Of a DNA stretch of 8,168 bases, positions 1-6,227 are shown in pieces. Numbering within the stretch: position 1 is the first letter of the stretch; each line of letters opens with the position of its first letter. The notes beneath the pieces are model-generated. The model saw only the letters and a list, made by a program, of their open reading frames with translations. It did no database searches and was not told the DNA's origin. The position numbers and the translations under genes are program-made. The DNA comes from an uncultured bacterium (lineage in GTDB: Bacteria; Desulfobacterota; Binatia; HRBIN30), in NCBI GenBank assembly GCA_937975525.1, contig CALJUJ010000144.1, positions 1 to 8,168 of the forward strand. The letters are read 5' to 3'.

Positions 1-18
1 GTCGGGTAGGGCATCGGA

Positions 19-171
19 TTAGATTGGGGTGTTGGGTGCGGGGCCGGCTCGGAACAGTCCGGCGCATACCTCGGAGCAGAACCAGAAGACCCGATCCCGG
101 TAGTTCTCAGAAGGCGGGTCGATGCGCGTGACCGGCATCCCGCAGACCGGATCCTGGGGCACGTTGCTCAT
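19..171 (-). CDS. Small YHS-domain protein
   Basis: A 50-residue protein that is essentially one YHS module: DPVCGMPV (residues 7-14), then YRDRVFWFCSEVCAGLF (24-40), with C10, C32 and C36 as likely metal ligands. This is the classical DPVCGM...FCSxxC pattern found alone or fused to copper P-type ATPases and other metal proteins. There is no signal peptide, so it is probably cytoplasmic, unlike the exported triple-YHS protein. The ATG at 171 is preferred over the upstream in-frame ATG at 213 because GGAGGT (181-186) lies 9 nt before it and the extra residues carry no domain. It is separated from the operon by about 620 bases and may have its own promoter. A role as metal chaperone or sensor is inferred. 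Confidence 0.85.
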   Translation of the reverse strand: MSNVPQDPVCGMPVTRIDPPSENYRDRVFWFCSEVCAGLFRAGPAPNTPI

Positions 172-180
172 GTCCCTAGC

Positions 181-186
181 ACCTCC
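181..186 (-). promoter_or_regulatory. Ribosome binding site of the small YHS gene
   Basis: GGAGGT on the minus strand, 9 nt before the ATG at 171. It decides for the 50-residue form over the 64-residue form. Confidence 0.75.
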
Positions 187-612
187 ATGCATTTCCAGAG
201 CGTGAGGCTCCATGGCACATCAAGAACATCGTTGCAGACCCGTCGAGGGGCCGTGGAGTCCGAAGTTGCGTTGGGTGAGACTCGCTCCGATCGTTGGATC
301 GCCCTGTTCGACACCTGGCGCCCCGAGGGCAGTCTGACCGGCGCGGGTGATCGGGGCGGAACGTCTGTGAGTCTCCTGGACCAGCCAGTTCCTGAAGACT
401 CTGCCGCCACGAAACCAGGATCTGCCCTACTGGCCTCCGACAACGGCCGCACCGGTTGCAGGGCTCGCGTGCTGCCGCCTCGGGTTGCAGCATCTGCCGT
501 TTGATCGTCATGCCGAACGCAGAGCAAACCGTGGTCCACAACTGTCCCGAGGATCGGGTCGCTGCGGCACGCCCTTCGCCTCTCCGCCTTGCAGGCCCAA
601 GAGCAATCTCGG

Positions 613-680
613 CATGCGAGATCGACGCATGAGCAGAAGCCCCCCGTCCCATACCGTAGCCACTGGCAGTCCCCTTCCGG
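613..680. repeat. 68-bp imperfect direct repeat, copy A
   Basis: Aligns without gaps to 720-787 with 58 of 68 positions identical by hand count. The first 20 bases (613-632) are identical in both copies and contain CATGCG-N7-CGCATG, a 6-bp stem with a 7-nt loop. In this copy an alternative stem ATCTCG/CGAGAT (606-622, 5-nt loop) overlaps and would exclude the first. The differences show no three-base periodicity, which argues against a coding repeat. Confidence 0.8.
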
Positions 681-719
681 GGCCCGCCCGCGACGAAGAT
701 ACCCCACACCTCGTTGTAA

Positions 720-787
720 CATGCGAGATCGACGCATGACCAGAAGACCCCCGTTCCATCCTGTCGCGATTGGCAGTCGCCTTGCGG
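720..787. repeat. 68-bp imperfect direct repeat, copy B
   Basis: Second copy, 107 bp from copy A and in the same orientation. It begins 5 bases past the stop of the possible 50-residue peptide in transcription order. The hairpin core (720-739) is identical to copy A; the flanking sequence is not similar. Because 107 is not a multiple of three, the two copies do not share a reading frame. Confidence 0.8.
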
Positions 788-792
788 GTCCG

Positions 793-945
793 TCACGCCC
801 CGGCTGCGAGAACGACAACTCCGAGAACGATCAGGAGCCACAGCACCTTCGTCACCGTCGCCCGCCATCCATGGCGGCCGGGCGAACCGCACCGCCGGCA
901 CCGTGCCGGCGGCGTGGCATGGCTCTGGGATTTGGCTGGCTTCAT
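793..945 (-). CDS. Possible 50-residue CxxC tail-anchored membrane peptide
   Basis: Short frame from ATG 945 to TGA 793-795, starting 17 nt after the stop of the triple-YHS gene. The peptide has a basic, polar N-terminus with a single CRRCG knuckle (residues 16-20), a basic patch (RHGWR), then an uninterrupted hydrophobic run of about 18 residues (KVLWLLIVLGVVVLAAGA) reaching the C-terminus. A lysine-flanked hydrophobic run of this kind is unlikely by chance in GC-rich noncoding DNA. There is no good Shine-Dalgarno before the ATG, so coupled re-initiation would be needed. A GTG at 855 would give a 20-residue peptide with only the hydrophobic part. I do not recognise a family. It could be a small membrane accessory to the pump or the stub of a decayed longer gene. 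Confidence 0.4.
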   Translation of the reverse strand: MKPAKSQSHATPPARCRRCGSPGRHGWRATVTKVLWLLIVLGVVVLAAGA

Positions 946-962
946 CGAAACGCTGCCGGCGA

Positions 963-1739
963 TCACTCGTGTCCGTGGCCGGCGTCCTTGCCACCGTGGC
1001 CCTCCTGCCCCTTGTGCTGTTCGTGGCCCTCGTGCGTCGCAGGCTTCTCACCCTTCCGGGCCGCGTCGACCAGCCCGATGAACTTCGCCGGGTCCTTCTC
1101 GACGTCCTTCTTGCAGTCCTTGCAGCACACGCGCACGAGCCGCCCCGCTACGACGAGGTCAATCGGGTCGCCCATGTCGCCACCATACTTCTCACCACTC
1201 ACCGGACACTCCTTCAGTGGGTAGCCTTTGCCCTGCGCCCCGACGACGGCCTGGTCGAGCGTGGCGAGGTACTTCGCCGGAGCCTTGGCGAACTCGGCGC
1301 GTTCCTGCTCTGCGCCAAGCCGGATGAGTCGGTTGCCGTACACGAACTCGAGAGGCTTCTCCGGCAGGTCCTTGCCGGTGACGAGCGACGTCTTCAGAGG
1401 GTAGATCGGCCCCTGGTCGGCAGCGATCTTCGCGTCGAGCTTGGCGAGGCTCTGCTGGAGGTCTTTCTCGAACTTCTTCGGGCAGCCGCCGCAGCAGTAG
1501 CGGACTTCACGGCCCTCATAGACCTTGACCACCGGGTCGCCCATCGTCCCCAGCTGCTTGCCGGAGATCGGGCATGTCGCGAACGGGTAGGCATCGCCGA
1601 CCCGAGCAGGCGTCTTTGCCGCCGGGGCCTGATCGTGTCCGGCGTGGCCTTCGTGGCCTTCATGCTGGGCGAGCACGGAGCCGGTGCTCAGCAGCCCGGC
1701 CAACACAGCAGTCATCACGGAGAGACGCGTAGCAGTCAT
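963..1739 (-). CDS. Secreted triple-YHS-like, His-rich metal-binding protein
   Basis: A 258-residue exported protein. An N-terminal signal peptide (TATRLSVMTAVLAGLLSTGSVLA, cleavage after about A24) is followed by a His-rich stretch (HEGHEGHAGHD) and three repeats of about 55 residues at 51-106, 113-166 and 173-227. Repeats 1 and 3 carry CPISG/CPVSG, MGDP and a CCxxC motif (C56, C82, C83, C86; C178, C205, C206, C209), the pattern of YHS/TRASH-like metal-binding modules. Repeat 2 keeps the framework (YPLKT..VTGK, KAPAKYLATLD) but has no cysteine. The C-terminus is again His-rich (HEGHEQHKGQEGHGG). I chose the ATG at 1739 over in-frame codons up to 1853 because of GAGG at 1748-1751 (8-nt spacer) and because the signal peptide starts there. 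Its role is probably to buffer or hand over metal in the periplasm, inferred from ligands and neighbours. Confidence 0.88.
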   Translation of the reverse strand: MTATRLSVMTAVLAGLLSTGSVLAQHEGHEGHAGHDQAPAAKTPARVGDAYPFATCPISGKQLGTMGDPVVKVYEGREVRYCCGGCPKKFEKDLQQSLAKLDAKIAADQGPIYPLKTSLVTGKDLPEKPLEFVYGNRLIRLGAEQERAEFAKAPAKYLATLDQAVVGAQGKGYPLKECPVSGEKYGGDMGDPIDLVVAGRLVRVCCKDCKKDVEKDPAKFIGLVDAARKGEKPATHEGHEQHKGQEGHGGKDAGHGHE

Positions 1740-1747
1740 CTTCGGAA

Positions 1748-1751
1748 CCTC
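1748..1751 (-). promoter_or_regulatory. Ribosome binding site deciding the start of the triple-YHS gene
   Basis: GAGG on the minus strand, 8 nt before the ATG at 1739. It supports starting at the signal peptide rather than at upstream in-frame ATGs near 1853. Confidence 0.65.
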
Positions 1752-1779
1752 ACTTGCGAACGTAGGTGCTCTCCCCGGC

Positions 1780-1794
1780 GCGGCAACGTGCCGC
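1780..1794 (-). other. Short intergenic hairpin between the DUF2231-like and triple-YHS genes
   Basis: A perfect 6-bp GC-rich stem (GCGGCA / TGCCGC) with a 3-nt loop lies in the 110-base spacer 1740-1849. No T-run follows, so it is not a convincing intrinsic terminator. It could attenuate transcription or protect an RNA processing end. I see no clear promoter in the spacer. Confidence 0.35.
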
Positions 1795-1849
1795 CGCTGG
1801 AAGAGAGCTCGGGATTGGGAACGAGAGGAATGCAGGCTGACCATTGGCA

Positions 1850-2362
1850 TCACCGGTGCTCATGCTCGTGGGAGCCGTCGTGGCCATGCTCCGCTGCGGA
1901 ATCGCTCGGCTCTGCGCTGACGCCGACACCATGACGGTAGACGAGCAACGCGCCGCGGTCCGCGCCGAGAGACGCGAGCGCTACCACCGCACCGACACAC
2001 CCGAGCTGCACGAGCCTGTTCCGGACGCACGCGTTCTTCCGCAGGACAAGCCACGCGACGGAAGCGACCAACGACGCAGCCGCGGCGGCAAGCATGAGGT
2101 TGCGATGCACGTGCACGATCTCGTGGCCAGGTGCTTCGTGATCCATCGGCGCTGCGGCCAGGTAGCCCGAGACGACCGCAACGGCACCACTCATCGTGCC
2201 GGCATGCAGCAACCAGCCGGCGAATCGGAAGGAACTCGACTGTGCACGCCACACGCCAACGCAGGCGAGCACCAAGGCCAGAAGCCAGAAGGCGATCGGG
2301 AAGTGCACGAACAGCGGGTGGAGGTTCGGCAGCGTGAACATCGCTGGAAACAGCTGACTCAT
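1850..2362 (-). CDS. DUF2231-like four-helix membrane protein with His-rich tail
   Basis: Predicted 170-residue inner-membrane protein. The pattern LHPLFVHFPIAF (residues 14-25), four hydrophobic segments (about 19-38, 49-71, 87-107, 119-134) and the closing GADRGALLVYRHGVGV match the DUF2231 family, whose function is not established; some members sit beside cytochromes or metal genes. Between helices 2 and 3 is a His-rich loop (HEAPGHEIVHVH), and the C-terminus is HGHDGSHEHEHR, plausible metal ligands. I choose the ATG at 2362 over the GTG at 2395 because AAGGAG (2370-2375) lies 7 nt before it, and the 11 extra residues of the longer form look untranslated. It begins 34 nt after the pump's stop, so it is probably in the same operon. 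A membrane metal or haem accessory role is a guess from context. Confidence 0.82.
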   Translation of the reverse strand: MSQLFPAMFTLPNLHPLFVHFPIAFWLLALVLACVGVWRAQSSSFRFAGWLLHAGTMSGAVAVVSGYLAAAPMDHEAPGHEIVHVHRNLMLAAAAASLVASVAWLVLRKNACVRNRLVQLGCVGAVVALASLGADRGALLVYRHGVGVSAEPSDSAAEHGHDGSHEHEHR

Positions 2363-2369
2363 GGCACGA

Positions 2370-2375
2370 CTCCTT
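2370..2375 (-). promoter_or_regulatory. Ribosome binding site deciding the start of the DUF2231-like gene
   Basis: AAGGAG on the minus strand, 7 nt before the ATG at 2362. It lies downstream of the alternative GTG at 2395 and so supports the shorter protein. Confidence 0.75.
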
Positions 2376-2396
2376 GGCAGGAACGGAACGCACACC

Positions 2397-5300
2397 TCAC
2401 GACAATCCTCCGTTGGACTCCGGCACGGCCGTCGGCAGTGCGGCGGATCGCCACTCCCCGGCCATCGCGATGCGTTTGGCCTGGAAGAAGATCACGGGAT
2501 AGATCAGGAGCTCCATGACGAAGCTCGTCGCCAGCCCCCCGATCATCGGCGCCGCAAGTCGCCGCATGGTGTCGGCTCCGGCACCACTCGCCCACAAGAG
2601 CGGCACCAGGCCGATGAACGTCGTCATCACGGTCATCGTCTTGGGGCGGATGCGTTTCACGGCACCGTCATGGATTGCGAACCAGAGGTCGTTGGCATTC
2701 CGCATGCGACCTTCGGCCCGGAATCGCTCGAAGCTGTTGTCGAGATACAGCAGCATCACGAGGCCAGTCTCCGCGTCCAGACCAGCGAGAGCGATGATCC
2801 CGACCCAGACGGCAAGCGACAGGTTGTAGTCGAGGAACCAGAGTAGCCAGACCGCACCGACCAGGCTGAACGGAACGGCGAGCAGCACGATGCCGACGCG
2901 CAGCCACGAATGCGTCGCCATGTAGAGCAGTAGAATGATCAGCACCGCCGCGATCGGGATGACGAGGCTGAGGCGTCGGTTCGCCTCCTGCATGTACTCG
3001 AACTGGCCGGACCAGACGACGGTGTAGCCTGCCGGCAGGACAACGTCGCGAGCGACCGCCGCCTGCGCGTTCTTCACGTAGGTCCCAACATCTATGCCCG
3101 TGATGTCCACGTACACCCAGCTCGTGAGCCGGGCGTTCTCGCTCTTCACCATCGGCGGGCCCTTGTGCACCTCGAACGTCGCCAGTTGGCGCAAGGGCAC
3201 CTGTGCACCAGCCGGTGTCGGAACGAGCGTCTGCCGCAACGCCGGCAGGTTGTCGCGCAGTTCGTGCGGGTAGCGGACGTTGACCGGATAGCGTTCGAGC
3301 CCCTCGACCGTCGAGCTGACGTTCATTCCGCCGAGCGCGCTCATGATCACGTCTTGCACGTCCCCGACCAGGAGCCCGAGCCTTGCGATCTCGTCGCGGT
3401 CGACGCGCACGTCGAGGTAGCTGCCGCCGACCGACTTCTCGGGGAACGCACTGGTTGTGTACGCACCCGTTCCCGGCGCCGTCTTGACCGTCTGCGCGAT
3501 CTGCTCCGCGAGGTGGGCAAGCGTCGACAGGTCGGGCCCCATGACCTTGATGCCCACTGGGGTCCGGATGCCGGTGGACAGCATGTCGATGCGGGTGCGG
3601 ATCGGCATCGTCCAGGCATTGGTCAGCCCCGGGATCTGGATGACTTCGTTCATTCCGGGCACCCGCGTGCCCCCCGGCCATTCATATCCGTACACCAGGT
3701 CCTGCACGGTGATCGGAACGGTCTCCGGCCACACGTTGTGCAGGGGCTCGCGCAGCCAGTCTGGCCAGTCCGAGAAGAACCGGGCGACGGGCTTCTGCCG
3801 CCAGAGGCTCTTGTCGCGCCGAAGCGTGATCGTCGTCTCCAGCATGCTCGGAGGTGCTGGGTCCGTAGCTGTGTCGGCACGACCGAGCTTCCCCAACACG
3901 CTCTCGACCTCTGGAAACCTCGAGATCAGTGCGTCCGTCTGTTGCAGAAGCTCGCGCGCCTTGTTCACGCTGATGCCGGGATCCGTCGTCGGCATGTACA
4001 GGAGGTCGCCTTCCTCGAGGGGTGGCATGAACTCCGAGCCGAGCTTGCTCAGGGGCCATGCAGTCAGCGCGACGATTGCCACTGCAGCGCTCAGGACGAG
4101 CCAGCGGAACTGCATGACGAATGCAAACAGCGGGTCGTAGAGGCGCTCCAACGCGCGGCTGATCGGATTCCGTTCCTCCGACAGGATTCGCTGCGGCAAC
4201 ACAACGAGTGCACTCAGGACGACCCAGCCGATGGCAAGCCAGCCACGCCACGGCGCGAAGCTCGCCAATGGCACGGTGGCCAGCAGCGCGGCTGGAGCGC
4301 CGATGACGGCAGCGTATGCGGTCCAGCGACCCCACCTGGACAAGCGGCTCGGCAGCACGCGCTCGCTGATGAAATAGACCATCAGCACCGGGATGATGGT
4401 GACCGCTAGCACCGCCGCCGCGGCCATGGCGAACGTCTTGGTATAGGCCAGCGGCTTGAACAACCGCCCAGACTGTTCGCCGAGTGCGAATACCGGAAGG
4501 AAACTGACGGTGATGATCAGCAGGCTGAAGAATAGGCTCGGGCCGACCTCCGCCGCCGCTTCGCCGATCAGCTTGGCGCGCGACGTCGGGCTCGCTCCGT
4601 TCGCGACCCGATGCTTGTCTCGTTCGAAGTGCTTGTGGGCATTCTCGACCATGATGATCGAGCTGTCGACCATGACGCCGATCGCGATCGCGATGCCGCC
4701 GAGGCTCATGATGTTCGCGTTGAGCCCGAGCATGTACATCACTGCAAGGCTCGCCAGCACACCGGTCGGCAGCACGAACACCGCCACCAGAGCACTGCGC
4801 GCATGCAGGAGGAACAGGATGCACACCAGCGACACGACGAGGATCTCCTCGATCAGCGTGCCGGTGAGCGTGTGCACCGAGCGGTCGATCAGGTCGCTCC
4901 GGTCGTACGCGGTCTCGATTGCGACGCCTGGAGGCAGACCACGCTCGAGTTCGCGCAACCGTGTGCGCACCCGATCGATGGTCCGGCTCGCGTTCTCGCC
5001 GAAACGCATCACGACGACGCCACCGACGGCCTCGCCACCGCCATTCCACTCCGCCACGCCACGACGAATGTCGGGGCCGAGTCGGATCTCTGCCACATCG
5101 CGCAAGTAGACGGGTGCACCCCCGGTTCCCACGGCAAGAGCGATCTTGCTGAGTTCGGCGAGAGCCCTCGTGCTGCGCAACCCGTCGAGCGAGGTGCCGG
5201 CCTTGCTTGCGGCGGCGATCTCCGCGTCGCTCAGGCTGCCCAGGTAGCCGATTCCCCGGACCATGAACTCGGTCTCGCTGATCTCGATCAGGCGGCCGCC

Positions 5301-6227
5301 CACGTCGACGTTCGAGCGCTGTACGGCCTGCTTGACTCGGGACAGGGGGATACCGAGCCCCAGCAGCTTCACTGGGTCGACGACGACCTGGTACTGCTTG
5401 ACGAAACCGCCGATGGCGGCGATCTCGCTGACGCCCTCGAGGGCCGTCAGCTCGTAGCGCAGATACCAGTCCTGCAGGCTCCTCAATTGCGCCAGGTCGA
5501 TTTGGGGCTGCAGAAGCGGCCCTCCATCGATCGGGCAACGGTCGTAGCCTCGCACGAGCTCGACCTCGCGCAGGCGCTTCCTCACCCTTTCCGGAGCCTG
5601 GGCGAGATCGTCGTAGCGACGGTTCTCGGCCTCGTCATAGAAGGCGACCTTGCGCGACTCGAAGATGCGGTGATGAACCAGGCGCGCACGGACCCCTGGT
5701 TCCAGATCCGCGAGCTGGGCTTCGGTGTACCATTGGTCGGTCTCGTGATCGTGGTAACCGCCGTTCGGGTGCTTCGGGCAGTATGGCCCCGTCGTCAGCA
5801 CGTACTCGTAGACCCACCCCACACCCGTGGCATCCGGGCCCAGTTGGGGGCTGACGCCACTGGGAAGCTTGCCGGCCACGAAGCTGAGCTGCTCCAGCAC
5901 ACGACTGCGCGCCCAATAGAGATCGGTGCCGTCCTCGAAGATGACGTAGACGAAGCTCGTTCCGAACATCGAGTAGCCGCGTACGACTTTGGCATACGGC
6001 ACGGCCAGCATCGTCGTCGTCAGCGGGTACGTGACCTGGTCCTCGACGATCTGCGGAGCCTGGCCCGGATACTCCGTGCGGATCACGACTTGGACGTCGG
6101 ACAGGTCCGGAATCGCATCGACCTTGATGTTGCGGACTGCGAAGACGCCGGCGAGGACGATGAATGCCGTGAGCAGCAGCACCATCGCGCGGTTGCGGAT
6201 GCAGAGTTCGATCAGCCGAGCGATCAT
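2397..6227 (-). CDS. cusA: CusA-like heavy-metal efflux RND pump, enlarged
   Basis: Inner-membrane, proton-driven RND transporter (HME family), 1276 residues against about 1050 for E. coli CusA. The N-terminus is typical (TM1 about 13-32, then AIPDLSDVQVVIRTEYPGQA). The TM4 relay motif is MVDSSIIMVENAHK with D521, matching the CusA class rather than the DFG...DG motif of Zn/Co/Cd pumps. Also visible are EVGPSLFFSLLIITVSFLPVF in TM5-6, ALAGLDAETGLVMLLYLD and RPKTMTV. M795 (SMLETTI) and M882 (RIDMLSTGI) sit where CusA has conserved methionines, which supports Cu(I)/Ag(I), an inference. Three regions are extra relative to CusA: residues about 148-243 in the porter domain with CPKHP and CPIDG motifs; about 623-680, adding two hydrophobic segments between TM6 and TM7; and about 35 residues within 814-858. 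The start is ATG 6227, with GGAGGA at 6236-6241 (8-nt spacer), inside the end of cusB. Confidence 0.96.
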   Translation of the reverse strand: MIARLIELCIRNRAMVLLLTAFIVLAGVFAVRNIKVDAIPDLSDVQVVIRTEYPGQAPQIVEDQVTYPLTTTMLAVPYAKVVRGYSMFGTSFVYVIFEDGTDLYWARSRVLEQLSFVAGKLPSGVSPQLGPDATGVGWVYEYVLTTGPYCPKHPNGGYHDHETDQWYTEAQLADLEPGVRARLVHHRIFESRKVAFYDEAENRRYDDLAQAPERVRKRLREVELVRGYDRCPIDGGPLLQPQIDLAQLRSLQDWYLRYELTALEGVSEIAAIGGFVKQYQVVVDPVKLLGLGIPLSRVKQAVQRSNVDVGGRLIEISETEFMVRGIGYLGSLSDAEIAAASKAGTSLDGLRSTRALAELSKIALAVGTGGAPVYLRDVAEIRLGPDIRRGVAEWNGGGEAVGGVVVMRFGENASRTIDRVRTRLRELERGLPPGVAIETAYDRSDLIDRSVHTLTGTLIEEILVVSLVCILFLLHARSALVAVFVLPTGVLASLAVMYMLGLNANIMSLGGIAIAIGVMVDSSIIMVENAHKHFERDKHRVANGASPTSRAKLIGEAAAEVGPSLFFSLLIITVSFLPVFALGEQSGRLFKPLAYTKTFAMAAAAVLAVTIIPVLMVYFISERVLPSRLSRWGRWTAYAAVIGAPAALLATVPLASFAPWRGWLAIGWVVLSALVVLPQRILSEERNPISRALERLYDPLFAFVMQFRWLVLSAAVAIVALTAWPLSKLGSEFMPPLEEGDLLYMPTTDPGISVNKARELLQQTDALISRFPEVESVLGKLGRADTATDPAPPSMLETTITLRRDKSLWRQKPVARFFSDWPDWLREPLHNVWPETVPITVQDLVYGYEWPGGTRVPGMNEVIQIPGLTNAWTMPIRTRIDMLSTGIRTPVGIKVMGPDLSTLAHLAEQIAQTVKTAPGTGAYTTSAFPEKSVGGSYLDVRVDRDEIARLGLLVGDVQDVIMSALGGMNVSSTVEGLERYPVNVRYPHELRDNLPALRQTLVPTPAGAQVPLRQLATFEVHKGPPMVKSENARLTSWVYVDITGIDVGTYVKNAQAAVARDVVLPAGYTVVWSGQFEYMQEANRRLSLVIPIAAVLIILLLYMATHSWLRVGIVLLAVPFSLVGAVWLLWFLDYNLSLAVWVGIIALAGLDAETGLVMLLYLDNSFERFRAEGRMRNANDLWFAIHDGAVKRIRPKTMTVMTTFIGLVPLLWASGAGADTMRRLAAPMIGGLATSFVMELLIYPVIFFQAKRIAMAGEWRSAALPTAVPESNGGLS
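5499..5786 (-). other. Cys/His-containing insertion in the CusA porter domain
   Basis: Residues about 148-243 of the pump. In E. coli CusA, as I recall it, only about ten residues separate the WVYEY strand from the DLxxLRSLQDW helix; here there are about 95 more. The insert opens with PYCPKHPNG plus a HDHE stretch and closes with YDRCPIDGGPLL. These ends resemble the two halves of the heavy-metal-binding domain found at the N-terminus of many CusB proteins (CPMHP ... CPxCGMxL), but they are pulled apart by about 75 residues of charged, helical-looking sequence. The second knuckle has one Cys (CPID) instead of two. The insert's presence is seen; its metal binding is inferred. Confidence 0.7.

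Larger units (their letters stand above)
172..792. other. 621-base gap without a convincing gene
   Basis: Open frames exist here on both strands, but none has a Shine-Dalgarno, a recognisable domain or consistent third-position bias, and they overlap one another. The minus strand from about 505 encodes a CNRCGRC string after a possible ATG, but the frame loses codon character within about 40 residues. The stretch holds the two copies of a 68-bp repeat (613-680, 720-787) and the leader of the small YHS gene. I found no tRNA, terminator with T-run, or recognisable promoter. Confidence 0.6.

Noticed and set aside
671..682. CCCC-TTCC-GGGG hairpin as an intrinsic terminator
   Set aside because: Only a 4-bp stem and no T-run on either strand.
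187..739. Plus-strand frames in the gap, two of which end in the same CEIDA residues
   Set aside because: The shared ending comes from the repeat core containing an in-frame TGA; upstream parts are unrelated, and there is no RBS or domain.
613..787. Repeat pair as integron attC sites or a CRISPR array
   Set aside because: No GTTRRRY/RYYYAAC boundary pair at the copy ends and no cassette genes; only two imperfect copies, with no regular short spacers.
176..1051. 291-codon minus-strand frame spanning the gap and the end of the triple-YHS gene
   Set aside because: Overlaps a well-supported gene in another frame, has no RBS or domain, and its codon character changes along its length. The CNRCGRC string near 430 is suggestive but stands alone.
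2363..2395. GTG at 2395 as start of the DUF2231-like protein
   Set aside because: A strong AAGGAG lies downstream of it, correctly spaced for the ATG at 2362; the extra 11 residues show no family match.
3682..5538. 618-codon minus-strand frame inside the pump gene
   Set aside because: Out-of-frame shadow, very rich in Arg and Ala, with no domain.
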